The notes under the pieces: generated by a model
The model's input: only the letters and a program-made list of their open reading frames with translations
Database searches by the model: none
What the model was told of the DNA's origin: nothing
DNA from: CBDIHH01 sp965279095
Lineage (GTDB): Bacteria > Pseudomonadota > Alphaproteobacteria > Caulobacterales > Caulobacteraceae
Assembly: GCA_965279095.1 (NCBI GenBank)
Contig: CBDIHH010000003.1
Span: 62,001 to 126,000, forward strand
Direction: 5' to 3'
DNA length: 64,000 nucleotides
Position numbers and translations under genes: made by a program
In this document: positions 23,807-32,285 of the stretch, piece after piece
Position numbering within the stretch: the stretch's first letter is position 1
How the letters are laid out: every line of letters starts with the position of its first letter

Positions 23807-24780
23807 CGGGGGCCGTCCAGCCGCGTGAACACCCGTCGCGCGTTGCCGGCGAAAACGTCGTCTGTTTGCTCGGGGGTCAGCCAGTCGATGGCGCGGATCA
23901 TGGCCGCGATGTCATCAGCGGGACGACCGGTGGCCGGATCGATCACTGTGGCGGCGCCCGGCCGGTCGGATCCGAACATGCACCGGTCGGGGCCACACAC
24001 CCCCAGCAACATCTTCAGCGACGCGGGGGTGTGCACGAGGGTGTCGAACCACAGCCGGCGCAGGCGGGCCTCGAAGTCCTCGTCCGGCCGATGCGCCCGC
24101 CAGCGCCCGATCTGGTAGGGTATCGAGCCGCCGCCATAGCCGATGATCAGCTTCAGGTCTGGGAAGTCTTCGAACAGGCGCGGGGCGTGCACGAGGGAAA
24201 TGACCGCCAGATCGGCCTCGGTGATGAAGTGGGAGCTGTAGCTCTCGCGCAGATCCTGGCAGCCGGCGGACACCACCAGCGCCGGCATGTCCAGCGCCTG
24301 CAGCCGCTCGTAGAGGGGATACCAGTAGTCGTCGCCCAGCGGCGGGGTCTGTCCGTCGCCTTCGCCAGGGTCGGGGTTGAGAAGAACCCCGACGAAGCCC
24401 AGCTCGACGCAGCGATCGAGCTCTTCAAGACAGCCGGCCGGACTCTCCCCCGCCACCTGCGTCAGCCCGGCCACCGCCTTGAGGCGCGCAGGGGCCTGGG
24501 CGCACTGGGCCGCGATGACCGTGTTGTAGTTCGTCACCCAGCGGCGGGCCAGCCGCCGTTCATAGTGCATGAGGTGGTGGGGTTGCGGGGCGACAAGGCG
24601 GATGTCGACGCCCTGGGAATCCATGTCGGCGACGGCGGCCGCGGCGGAGCGCGCGATGTCCTCTGCATGCGGCAGGTGCACGACCACCCCGCCGCCCCGT
24701 TCGCCGAGGTTGATCGCCCGCTCATAGTAGATGTCGGTGGGCGCCTGGATGTAGGTGTGGATGTCGATGACGGTGCTCAT
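23803..24780 (-). CDS. LigJ-like amidohydrolase
   Basis: The 325-residue amidohydrolase-2 protein is a paralogue of its downstream neighbour: VIDIHTYIQAPTDIYYERA, NYNTVIAAQCAQAPARLKAVAGLTQ, LGFVGVLLNPDPGEG, SYSSHFITEADLAV, GYGGGSIPYQIGRWRAH, CMFGSDRPGAA and GNARRVF. It has HTY at strand 1 instead of HxH but keeps the GSD acid. The LigJ family hydrates or hydrolyses ring-cleavage products of aromatic acids. ATG at 24780 is chosen over an upstream start that adds residues overlapping the promoter of the divergent IclR gene. It is the first gene of the leftward operon. Confidence 0.8.
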   Translation of the reverse strand: MSTVIDIHTYIQAPTDIYYERAINLGERGGGVVVHLPHAEDIARSAAAAVADMDSQGVDIRLVAPQPHHLMHYERRLARRWVTNYNTVIAAQCAQAPARLKAVAGLTQVAGESPAGCLEELDRCVELGFVGVLLNPDPGEGDGQTPPLGDDYWYPLYERLQALDMPALVVSAGCQDLRESYSSHFITEADLAVISLVHAPRLFEDFPDLKLIIGYGGGSIPYQIGRWRAHRPDEDFEARLRRLWFDTLVHTPASLKMLLGVCGPDRCMFGSDRPGAATVIDPATGRPADDIAAMIRAIDWLTPEQTDDVFAGNARRVFTRLDGPR

Positions 24781-24955
24781 CCGCAAGGCCTTATGGTCCC
24801 CACCTCGACGCCGATCGTCATGACAAGTCATCACTGGGGCCGCGTCCACGGCCCATCACGCGTCTGACCATGGCATGGTCATCCCTGCCGCGCCCAATCC
24901 TTGCGAGACAAAGCCCAGGCGCTACACTGCGCCCTCGTGGATCGTGGAAACGCTG

Positions 24956-25783
24956 ATGAGCAGTTCGCCTTCCGTCCAGTCGCTTGAACGCGGGCTGGAG
25001 ATCCTGTCGTTCCTCAATCAGGCCAATGGCTCGACCGTGGCCCAGGTGGCCCGCGGCTCGGGCCTGGCCAGGACCACCGCTTTCCGCATCCTGGAGACGC
25101 TTTGCGACAACGGGTTTGTCGAGCGCAGCGAACGGGACGGTCGCTATCAATTGACCTCCAAGGTCCTCAGCCTGTCCGATGGGTTCGATGATCAGTCATG
25201 GGTCGCGGACATCGCCAAGCCCTTCGTCAAGGCGCTGACGACGTCAATCATGTGGCCGGTGTTCATCGCCGTGCCGTCCGGCATGTCCATGGTCTGGCGC
25301 GAGAACACCGACCATGAAAGCCCCCTTGCGCTCGAGCGCTACGCCAACGGGTGGCGGGTGCCCCTCTTTGGCTCGGCCAGCGGCCTCGTCTATCTGGCCC
25401 ATTGCACGGAGGCCGAGCGCGATCGCCTCCTCGCCAGCCCCAAGGGGGCCGCCATCCCCCACCTGAAGACGGAAGTCGACCGTGTCCGGGCGCAGGGCTA
25501 CGCGACCTATCCCGGGAAGTGGCGCGACGGCGCCGTGGCGGCGCCGGTGATGGGAGAGGGCCGTTTCCTGGCGAGCCTGGGCGTACGCTTCCTTCGCGCC
25601 GCCATGACCGACGAGACGGCGGTAGAGACGTTTCTTGAGCCGTTGCGCCACACCGCGGACCGGATCAGCACAGCCTTCACCTCGAGCGTCCATGAGGTCA
25701 CGCGGCGGCTGAATGCATCGAAGGCGCAACACATCAAGCTTGGCGATTGGGAGGCGGCGACCGATCTGCCCCCTACCGCCTAG
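24956..25783 (+). CDS. IclR family transcriptional regulator
   Basis: The 275-residue protein has an N-terminal winged helix (SLERGLEILSFLNQANGSTVAQVARGSGLARTTAFRILETL in pieces, residues ~8-60) and an IclR effector domain (DIAKPFVKALTTSIMWPVFIAVPSGMSMVWREN, PLFGSASGLVYLAH, GYATYPGKWRDGAVAAPVMGEGRFLASLGVRFLR, in segments). Sequences such as WPVFIAVPSG recall the MhpR subgroup that activates aromatic acid degradation. It is divergent from the LigJ-like/LLM operon across a 175-bp gap and is the likely regulator. ATG at 24956 follows an in-frame upstream ATG at 24875 that lacks a family-like N-terminus. Confidence 0.88.
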   Translation: MSSSPSVQSLERGLEILSFLNQANGSTVAQVARGSGLARTTAFRILETLCDNGFVERSERDGRYQLTSKVLSLSDGFDDQSWVADIAKPFVKALTTSIMWPVFIAVPSGMSMVWRENTDHESPLALERYANGWRVPLFGSASGLVYLAHCTEAERDRLLASPKGAAIPHLKTEVDRVRAQGYATYPGKWRDGAVAAPVMGEGRFLASLGVRFLRAAMTDETAVETFLEPLRHTADRISTAFTSSVHEVTRRLNASKAQHIKLGDWEAATDLPPTA

Positions 25784-26097
25784 CCGGCCGAGGGCGACAA
25801 TTCCTGAAGCACGACGGCGCAGTCGGACTGATCGATTGGGCCGTCCATGAGTTGGGCGCCGCCAAGGGCCGCCTTCTGGGCGGAGACCGCCTCCGTGGCG
25901 CGGTAGGCCTCGATATCGGCCTTGTGGCGCCAGGTGGAGGTATAGAAATACCGACCGGGATGGGTCTCGTCGCGCAACAGTTGCCGGCCAATGAACCCCG
26001 GCGCCTTGAGGATGGCCTCGTTGGCTTCTGCGCTCATGGCCTCGAAGTCTCGCGCCTTGCCGGCGGCGATGTGCAGGATGGAAACGTTGACGAACAT
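25780..26097 (-). CDS. Antibiotic-biosynthesis-monooxygenase (ABM) fold protein
   Basis: The 105-residue dimeric alpha-beta barrel protein has MFVNVSILHIAAGKARDFEAM, AILKAPGFIGRQLLRDETHPGRYFYTSTW and a closing acidic tail. The ABM fold includes small quinol monooxygenases and haem-degrading enzymes, as well as enzymes that rearrange polyketides or break down aromatics. A close paralogue at 34012 shares ILKAPGF and PGRYFY.S.W. The ATG at 26097 is used; the longer frame upstream is unlike the family. It converges with the IclR gene, whose stop overlaps by four bases. Confidence 0.75.
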   Translation of the reverse strand: MFVNVSILHIAAGKARDFEAMSAEANEAILKAPGFIGRQLLRDETHPGRYFYTSTWRHKADIEAYRATEAVSAQKAALGGAQLMDGPIDQSDCAVVLQELSPSAG

Positions 26098-26341
26098 CGA
26101 CGCCTTTCCGTTGCAGAGAGCCCCCATGACCTGCCGCGCGATAGCGACGATCATCCTGTCCCAGTGGGACACGGGCCAGGGGGATGGAAGCAAGTAGCCA
26201 ATGGGCTGCTAGCCATAGGGTGGTCACCCGATCCCGGGCAGCCTGTCAGCCGGCCGCGGCCCCTCCTAGTCTCGCGCCTCTTCAGGACTGGACGAGGGGC
26301 GCGGTGATCGCGGGGCTCGGCATCCGCCTGTGAGGTCGGGA

Positions 26342-27706
26342 ATGGACGCGAGCCTAGCGCGATCGGGCACTGAAGGTCCGGGGCTGTCCTGGCGCCTCTG
26401 CCTGGGCTGGGGGGTCGGATCCATCAGCATCGCCATCATGGCGAACATGTTCGGGGCGCTGCTGCTGCGGTTCATGACGGACTTCCTGGGCATAGCCGCG
26501 GGCCTGGCGGGGGCCATGGTCGCGGCCTCCAAGCTCTATGACGCCTTCGCCGACCCCGTGACCGGCATGCTCAGCGACCGTATGAAGTCGCCCCTGGGCC
26601 GGCGGCGGCCCTTCCTCCTGGTCGGCGCGATCCTGTGTCCGGTATCGATGGCGGCGATGTTCATGGCGCCGAGCTTCCCCAGCGCTCTGGCGACCAACCT
26701 CTATATGTTCGCCGCCCTGCTCCTGTTCAGCACCGCCTATTCGGTGTGGCAGGTGCCCTATATCGCCATGGCCGCCGAGATGACCCATGGCTATGCGGAG
26801 CGCTCGCGGCTGATGGCCTACAGGATGTACGGCGGCACGGCCGGCCAGCTGTTGTCGGCGGGCGGCCCGTGGCTGCTGGCCTACTGGGGCAGCGACCGGG
26901 CGGCCTATGGGCGGGTGGGGCTTGTGGTGGCCACGGTGATGTTCGCCGCCTTCGCCATCTGCCTGACCGCCACTCGCAACGCCCCGGCCCGTCTCGACAC
27001 CCACCAGGGCGGGCATGGGCTGCTGATGCAATTCCGGCTCGTCTTGCAGAACCGTCCGCTCCTGATTCTCATGGGGGTGAAAAGCCTCAGCTTCCTGGGC
27101 CTGGCCTGCACGTCCAGCGCCTTCCCCTTCTTCATCAAATATGTCCTGAAGGCCGGCGACGGCCTCATCGGGACGTTCATCGCCGTGAACACCATCGCCA
27201 TGATGGCGGCGATTCCCGGCTGGCTATGGCTGGGACGACGCCTGGAAAAGAAGTATGTCGCCATGGCCGGGGCGGGGATCTATGGCGTCGCCCAGCTCAG
27301 CTGGCTGTTGGCGCCGCCGGGCGAGACCTTCGTCATCACGGTGTTTCGCATAGCGATGCAGGGCGTCGGAACCGCCGGCTCGGTGCTGTTCCTGCAATCG
27401 ATGTTCGTGGATACGATCGAATACGACTACCAGCGCACCGGCCTGCGCCGCGAAGGCATGTACAGCGGCCTTTTCAGCCTGGTGGAGAAGCTGTTCTCCG
27501 CGATCGGCCTCGCCGTCGTCGGCGCGACCCTGGCGGCCAGCGGCTACCTGGCCGCCGTCAACGGCGCCCAAATGGCGCAGCCGCGGGCGGCCCTGTTGGC
27601 GACCCTGATGCTGGTGGCGGGGGCCCCGGCCATGACGGCCCTGCTGACGATCCTGTTGCTGACGACCTACAGGCTCAGCGCCGCCAGCATGAACCAGCGA
27701 GCCTAG
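26342..27706 (+). CDS. GPH-type sugar/organic-solute:cation symporter (MFS)
   Basis: The 454-residue protein has 12 helices and the glycoside-pentoside-hexuronide family features: FAALLLRFMTDFLGIAAG-like helix 1-2 region, KLYDAFADPVTGMLSDRMKSPLGRRRPFLLVG, VPYIAMAAEMTHGYAERSRLMAYRM, and VDTIEYDYQRTGLRREGMYSGLFSLVEKLFSAIG near the C-terminus. Such symporters import glycosides or related cyclic compounds with H+ or Na+. GAGG precedes the ATG at 26342; a GTG 12 bases upstream is an alternative. It is followed 89 bp later by a DUF1838 gene on the same strand. Two more GPH carriers are at 32286 and 38951. Confidence 0.88.
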   Translation: MDASLARSGTEGPGLSWRLCLGWGVGSISIAIMANMFGALLLRFMTDFLGIAAGLAGAMVAASKLYDAFADPVTGMLSDRMKSPLGRRRPFLLVGAILCPVSMAAMFMAPSFPSALATNLYMFAALLLFSTAYSVWQVPYIAMAAEMTHGYAERSRLMAYRMYGGTAGQLLSAGGPWLLAYWGSDRAAYGRVGLVVATVMFAAFAICLTATRNAPARLDTHQGGHGLLMQFRLVLQNRPLLILMGVKSLSFLGLACTSSAFPFFIKYVLKAGDGLIGTFIAVNTIAMMAAIPGWLWLGRRLEKKYVAMAGAGIYGVAQLSWLLAPPGETFVITVFRIAMQGVGTAGSVLFLQSMFVDTIEYDYQRTGLRREGMYSGLFSLVEKLFSAIGLAVVGATLAASGYLAAVNGAQMAQPRAALLATLMLVAGAPAMTALLTILLLTTYRLSAASMNQRA

Positions 27707-27795
27707 CCCTATCAGCGTCGCGCCATTTGACGCGTCGGCGAGGCGGCCCGACTATGAGGGCGAGGCCGAGCCGGCCGGAGCAGGAGCCCGCCGTC

Positions 27796-28647
27796 ATGAA
27801 CCGTCCGTCCGATACCAGTCCCCACCGGCGCCGCGTACTGGCGGGCGCTGTCGCCCTCGGCGGCGCGGCGGCGTCGCCTGCCCTGGCGGCCGGCCCGACC
27901 TCGGCGCGCGACCTCTACCGCAAGCTGCACTATCGCACTGACGACGGCCTGGTGTTCTGGTGGATGCGGGGGCCCAAATACGGGGTGGTCGGCGCCACGA
28001 TGACTCCGCTGTTCAACCTGGAGGTCGGCAGCATCCAGAGGGTGAAGACCCTGGCCGATGGCGGTTTCGAGGTCACCACCCTGGAGATGGTCTTCCTCAG
28101 CGATATCGATACCGATCGACGCCTGACCCGGTTCCGCAATCCCTATACCGACGAGGATCTGCCGGTGTCCTTCGCGCCGGTCGGGCCGTCCACGATCCGC
28201 TACGGCGCCGACAACCGCCGCGTGCTGCCGACCCAGATCGGCGGCGCGCGCATGGAGGCCACGACGGCGATCTCGCCGCCGCTGATCCAGGGCGATGACG
28301 TCTTCATCCGCGACAGCTCCACCGCGCGGGTGTTCACGCCCGGCCGCACCACGCCCTTCGAGGTCAATGACATCGCCATCTACCACGGCAGCCTCAAGGT
28401 CCTGAACGACCGTCGGGTGACCATGGCCCCCGCCCAGGTGGTGTTCGCCGAGGTCACGGGCTGGCAGCGATGGCTGAAGATGGGGGATCGCCCGGGCTCC
28501 ATGACGTCCCGCGCCTCGGGGGCCAAGGTCGGCCGCCTGGACCAGATGCCCGACCGCTGGCGGGCGATGCTGGCCGAGGCCGCGCCGGACCTGGCCAAGG
28601 ATCCGGTCGCCGCCCTCGATCGGCCGGCGGCGAAATACGACCGCTAG
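27796..28647 (+). CDS. DUF1838 family protein with Tat signal (1 of 4)
   Basis: The 283-residue protein starts with a twin-arginine-type signal (HRRRVLAGAVALGGAAASPALAAG) and is therefore probably exported folded. The mature part has DUF1838 features: RFRNPYTDEDLPV, TAISPPLIQGDDVFI, VNDIAIYHGSLKVLNDRRVTMAPAQVVFAEVTGWQRWLKMGDRPGSMTSRASGAKV (in several strands) and LDQMPDRWRAML. The reaction of this family is unknown. Three other paralogues occur in the window, which ties the family to the local catabolic theme. AGGAG lies 11 bases before the ATG. It lies downstream of the GPH symporter. Confidence 0.82.
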   Translation: MNRPSDTSPHRRRVLAGAVALGGAAASPALAAGPTSARDLYRKLHYRTDDGLVFWWMRGPKYGVVGATMTPLFNLEVGSIQRVKTLADGGFEVTTLEMVFLSDIDTDRRLTRFRNPYTDEDLPVSFAPVGPSTIRYGADNRRVLPTQIGGARMEATTAISPPLIQGDDVFIRDSSTARVFTPGRTTPFEVNDIAIYHGSLKVLNDRRVTMAPAQVVFAEVTGWQRWLKMGDRPGSMTSRASGAKVGRLDQMPDRWRAMLAEAAPDLAKDPVAALDRPAAKYDR

Positions 28648-28671
28648 CCGGCGCCCTGCGGCCTGCCGGGC

Positions 28672-30450
28672 CTAGCTAACCGGACTGTCCGCGTGGGCGG
28701 AGGCGTTGTTCACGTCGTGGCCCCAACGGTCCATGAAGCGGCTCAGCACCAGGAACAGCACGCCGAAGCCGACGCCGATCCAGCCGATGGTCTGGAACAC
28801 GCCGATGGAGGTGGCCAGGGCCTTGGCCGGATCCAGCACCTGGCCGCCGATGGTCTCGGTCCCCGCCATCTGGGCGATGAAGCCGCCGGCGTATTGCGCG
28901 GCAGACGAGGCCAGGAACCAGACCGCCATCATCGTCGAGACGATCGCGACCGGCGACAGCTTGGTGATCTCCGACAGGCCCACGGGGCTGAGGCACAGCT
29001 CGCCGGTGGTGTGGAACAGATAGGCGACCACCAGGAACATCATCGGCAGGCGATAGCTGGCGTCGGCGAAGGCCGCGCCCCACACCAGCACCAGGAAGCC
29101 GATGCCGACCTGGGCGAGGCCGAGCCCGAACTTGACCATCGGACTGGGATCGCGCCCCCGCCGGGCCAGCCGCTCCCAGGCGGTGGCGAAGATCGGCGCG
29201 AAGATCAGGATGAAGCCGGCATTGAAGGCCTGGGTCTGCGAGGCGTTGAACCACACCAGGGCGGTGTTGCGCTCGGCGAACAGGTTCAGCGAGGTGCCCG
29301 CCTGCTCGAACAGGGTGAAGAACACCACCGAGCCGGCGATCAGCACCAGGGACAGCATCAGGCGGTCGCGCTCCACCTTGGACGCCTTGGAGGCCATGAA
29401 GGCGAACACATAGATCAGCACCGCGGCCGATCCCGCGGCCAGCATCAGCCCGACCAGCTGGCTGCGCTGGACCAGCAGCCACACCAGGCCGACGCCGGCG
29501 ATGCCGAGCAGATAGATCAGGCCCTCGGCGCTGAGGGGGCCGGCGACCTTGCGGGCGAGGCGGACGGGATCGGGCGCCTCGCCGCGTCCCTCCAGCCAGG
29601 GCTTGCCCAGGGTGAAGGCCACGAAGCCCGCCAGCATGCCCAGCCCCGCCAGGCCGAAGCCCGCCCACCAGCCCACGGTCTGGCCGAGCAGGCCGCAGAG
29701 GATGGAGGCCCAGAAGGCGCCCAGGTTGATGCCGTAGTAGTAGAGGGTGAAGCCGGGATCCCGGCGCGGGTCGCCCTGGGGATAGAGCTGGCCGACGATG
29801 GTGGAGATGTTGGGCTTCAGGAACCCCACGCCCATGACGATCAGGGACAGGGCCAGGTAGAAGACGCCCACGTAGAACGGATCGCGATCCTGCACCGTCA
29901 GCTCAAAGGCTCCTTTGGGCAGAACCGACGGCAGGGGCGCGTCGGCCGGGAGCCCGGCGATGGCCAGGCCGCCGTCGGGGCTGGCGGAGAAGGCGTAGGG
30001 CTGGCCGCCGACCATCAGCTTGACCGCGCGGTCATCGGCGCGTCCGCTGATCTGCAGATCATAGCTGGCGCCCTGATAGGCCAGGGTCTGGCGCGCCTGC
30101 GGCCCCTCGACGGCCATGGTCAGGTGTCCGGCCACCAGGAGCAAAGCCCCGAAGGCGATGGCCTTGCGCGTGCCCAGATAGCGGTCGGCCAGGATGCCGC
30201 CGATCAGGGGCGTCAGATAGACCAAGGTGGTGTAGGCGCCATACTGGCCGCTGGCGAACTTGTCGTCGAACAGGAAGTGCTGGGTCAGGTAGAAGATCAG
30301 CAGCGCCCGCATGCCATAGTAGGAAAAGCGCTCCCACATCTCGGCGAAGAACAGCACGAACAGGCCGCGGGGGTGGTGACGCAGCTGCAGGAAGACCGGG
30401 ATGCCCGTGGCGACCGTGACGATGATCCCGAGGATCCAGACGATGTTCAT
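28672..30450 (-). CDS. Proton-dependent oligopeptide transporter (POT/PTR2 family)
   Basis: The 592-residue membrane protein has the POT helix-1 motif FFAEMWERFSYYGMRALLIFYL (ExxERFxYY), DRYLGTRKAI, FYLALSLIVMGVGFLKPNISTIVGQLY, and DPGFTLYYYGINLGAFWASILCG, plus the late helix SPVGLSEITKLSP. These carriers import di- and tripeptides with protons. A loop of ~90 residues between the early helices (QISGRADDRAVKLMVGG to LTVQDRDPFYVG) forms an extra periplasmic domain, larger than in E. coli DtpA. It is divergent from the DUF427 gene across a 149-bp gap. It is probably housekeeping nutrient uptake. Confidence 0.92.
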   Translation of the reverse strand: MNIVWILGIIVTVATGIPVFLQLRHHPRGLFVLFFAEMWERFSYYGMRALLIFYLTQHFLFDDKFASGQYGAYTTLVYLTPLIGGILADRYLGTRKAIAFGALLLVAGHLTMAVEGPQARQTLAYQGASYDLQISGRADDRAVKLMVGGQPYAFSASPDGGLAIAGLPADAPLPSVLPKGAFELTVQDRDPFYVGVFYLALSLIVMGVGFLKPNISTIVGQLYPQGDPRRDPGFTLYYYGINLGAFWASILCGLLGQTVGWWAGFGLAGLGMLAGFVAFTLGKPWLEGRGEAPDPVRLARKVAGPLSAEGLIYLLGIAGVGLVWLLVQRSQLVGLMLAAGSAAVLIYVFAFMASKASKVERDRLMLSLVLIAGSVVFFTLFEQAGTSLNLFAERNTALVWFNASQTQAFNAGFILIFAPIFATAWERLARRGRDPSPMVKFGLGLAQVGIGFLVLVWGAAFADASYRLPMMFLVVAYLFHTTGELCLSPVGLSEITKLSPVAIVSTMMAVWFLASSAAQYAGGFIAQMAGTETIGGQVLDPAKALATSIGVFQTIGWIGVGFGVLFLVLSRFMDRWGHDVNNASAHADSPVS

Positions 30451-30599
30451 GCGGCGGCGGTCCCGGCAGGCTGAGGTCGCGGGGAATTGACCACGGGCGC
30501 CCGCCTTTCACAAGCAATCCGCCGGCGCACGTCCCATATGGAGCGCGAGGCCGGGGCGTGCGTTAATCGCCCGGATCGATCGCCATGCAGGGAACGCCG

Positions 30600-30998
30600 A
30601 TGACCATGACCCAAGTCTCCGAGCACATCCGCCTCGCCACCAACCCGCGCCGGGTCCGGGCCATGTTCCAGGGCCATGTCATCGCCGACAGCGACGATGT
30701 CATCGACCTCTACGAGACCAACCACGGGCCGGTGCAGTATTTCCCCCGCGAGGCGGTGGCGATGGAGTACACCGGCAAGACCGAACGGGTGACCCACTGC
30801 TCGCGCAAGGGCGACGCCAGCTACTATTCCATCGTCATGGACGGCGTGATCGCCGAGAACGCCATCTGGTCCTACGAGGAGCCGATCGCCGGCATGGAGG
30901 CCATTCGCGGCCGCATCGCCTTCTACCCCGACAAGGTCGAGGTGTATGAGCTGACCGACGCCGATCCGGACTCGCCGCCGCTGGACGCCGGCGCCTGA
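30600..30998 (+). CDS. DUF427 domain protein
   Basis: The 132-residue protein has the DUF427 pattern: RRVRAMFQGHVIADSDDVIDLYETNHGPVQYFPREAV in pieces, TERVTHCSRKGDASYYSIVMDG, NAIWSYEEPIAGMEAIRGRIAFYPDKVEVYE. The family is small and widespread with no confirmed activity (a nucleotidyltransferase-like fold is annotated). ATG at 30600 has AGGGA upstream at a suitable distance; an ATG 15 bases before is possible. The following thioredoxin gene starts 8 bp after its stop, so they may be co-transcribed. Confidence 0.87.
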   Translation: MTMTQVSEHIRLATNPRRVRAMFQGHVIADSDDVIDLYETNHGPVQYFPREAVAMEYTGKTERVTHCSRKGDASYYSIVMDGVIAENAIWSYEEPIAGMEAIRGRIAFYPDKVEVYELTDADPDSPPLDAGA

Positions 30999-31006
30999 GC
31001 CAGGGC

Positions 31007-31462
31007 ATGGCGGACCCCTCGGCCCTGCAGGTGGTGTGCGGCCATTGCGCCGCCATCAACCGCGTGCCCGCCGACAAGCCCCGGGCCGAGGCCCGATGCG
31101 GCAAGTGCCATCAGGCCCTGTTCGACGGCCACCCCATCGCGGTGGACGAGGCGGGCCTGTGGCGCCACGTGGAGAAGTCGTCGACGCCGCTGTTGCTCGA
31201 CGTCTGGGCGCCCTGGTGCGGCCCGTGCCGGCAGATGGCCCCTCAATTCGAGGCGGCGGCGGGGCGCCTGGCCGGGACCGTCCGCTTCCTCAAGATCAAC
31301 GCCGACGAAGCGCCCCAGGCCTCGGCCCGGCTGGGGGTGCGCGGCATCCCCGCCCTCTTTCTCTTCCAGGACGGCAAGGTCGCGGCCCAGACCGCCGGGC
31401 TGATGGACGCCCGCCAGCTCGAGGCCTGGGTGGGCCAGCACCTGCCGGCGCGACCCGCCTGA
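31007..31462 (+). CDS. trxC: Thioredoxin 2 (TrxC)
   Basis: The 151-residue protein has the TrxC layout: an N-terminal zinc-ribbon with two Cys pairs, VVCGHCAAINRVP and ARCGKCHQAL, then a thioredoxin domain with the active site WAPWCGPCRQMAPQFE and the cis-proline segment RGIPALFLFQDG. Trx2 reduces disulphides in cytoplasmic proteins and is oxidative-stress induced in E. coli. It follows a DUF427 gene by 8 bp. Confidence 0.93.
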   Translation: MADPSALQVVCGHCAAINRVPADKPRAEARCGKCHQALFDGHPIAVDEAGLWRHVEKSSTPLLLDVWAPWCGPCRQMAPQFEAAAGRLAGTVRFLKINADEAPQASARLGVRGIPALFLFQDGKVAAQTAGLMDARQLEAWVGQHLPARPA

Positions 31463-31520
31463 TCCCGTCGAAGGCGCAGCCAGCCTCATCCCCGCGCCGC
31501 CCGCGTTGAACAGCCTTGCG

Positions 31521-31537
31521 CCTTACGCTATGTAAGG
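31521..31537 (+). promoter_or_regulatory. Palindrome upstream of vapB, possible autoregulatory operator
   Basis: CCTTAC-GCTAT-GTAAGG is a perfect 6-bp inverted repeat, 15 bases before the antitoxin ATG, overlapping the ribosome site AGGAGG. VapB-type antitoxins typically bind such palindromes to repress their own operon. Confidence 0.5.
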
Positions 31538-31552
31538 AGGCCGGAGGCGCCC

Positions 31553-31810
31553 ATGACCATCGCGACCATGACCAGCAAGGGCCAGATCACCATCCCGGCC
31601 GCCACCCGGTCGAAGCTGCGGCTGGCGCCGGGGAGCAAGGTCGATTTCGTCGAGAACGCGGCTGGCGAGGTCGTGTTGCGGCCGATCGTCGGCGACATCC
31701 GCCGGCTGAGGGGCATCGTCCCCCATGATGGCCCCCCGGTCCCCGTAGACGACATGAACGAGGCAATCGGCGACGCGGCGGCGGAGCGCTACCGGCGATC
31801 CCAGTCTTGA
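31553..31810 (+). CDS. vapB: AbrB/VapB-type antitoxin
   Basis: The 85-residue protein has an AbrB/MazE swapped-hairpin DNA-binding start, MTIATMTSKGQITIPAATRSKLRLAPGSKVDF, followed by a flexible acidic tail (VDDMNEAIGDAAAERYRRS) that would wrap the toxin. It is encoded upstream of a PIN-domain gene with overlapping TTGA, the standard arrangement of a type II VapBC toxin-antitoxin pair. A palindrome at its ribosome site is a likely self-repression operator. Confidence 0.9.
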   Translation: MTIATMTSKGQITIPAATRSKLRLAPGSKVDFVENAAGEVVLRPIVGDIRRLRGIVPHDGPPVPVDDMNEAIGDAAAERYRRSQS

Positions 31811-32196
31811 TCGCCCTCGATACCAATGTCCTGGTCCGCTATCTGGTGAGGGACGACGGCGAGCAATCCGAGATCGCAAGACAGGTGATCGAGGACACCC
31901 TGACCGTGTCCGAGCCGGGCTTTGTGAGCCTCGTGGTTCTTGTCGAACTGAACTGGGTGTTGGCCCGGGTCTATGGCTGCCCTGTCGGCCAGATCAGGTC
32001 GATCTACGCCGAGTTGCTCGCCAGCCCGACGATCGCGATCGAGAACCCCAAGGTGGTTGCGGCGGCGATCGCCCTGCCGCACGAGGACCTCGCCGACAAT
32101 CTTGTGCATGAGATTGGCAGGAGCCATGGCTGCGGACGGACCATCACCTTCGACCGGAAGTTCGCCCGACTGCCCGGGGTGGAATTGGCGGGGTGA
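31807..32196 (+). CDS. vapC: VapC-type PIN-domain ribonuclease toxin
   Basis: The 129-residue protein has the PIN fold: ALDTNVLVRYLVRDD with catalytic Asp5 near the N-terminus, VVLVELNWVLARVY with the conserved Glu, an EDLADNLVHEIGRSHGC segment, and TITFDRKFARL with the closing Asp. VapC toxins cut specific tRNA or rRNA when not bound by VapB. It uses a TTG start overlapping the vapB stop (TTGA), so its translation is likely coupled and lower. About 90 bp of gene-free sequence follows. Confidence 0.9.
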   Translation: MIALDTNVLVRYLVRDDGEQSEIARQVIEDTLTVSEPGFVSLVVLVELNWVLARVYGCPVGQIRSIYAELLASPTIAIENPKVVAAAIALPHEDLADNLVHEIGRSHGCGRTITFDRKFARLPGVELAG

Positions 32197-32285
32197 TGGA
32201 TGTTTGCGGAAAGCGTGGATCGGCGCCTGACATTGCACTGACGTAAAGGTTAGCAATTACGGCGACACCTTTCCCCGCCCCACCC

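Noticed and set aside
28693..30474. A 593-codon plus-strand frame
   Set aside because: Mirror of the POT transporter gene; the translation is rich in Gln, Glu, His and Gly with no domain.
31521..32196. Integration site or phage remnant around the toxin-antitoxin genes
   Set aside because: No integrase, tRNA or direct repeats are visible; it is simply a two-gene VapBC module.
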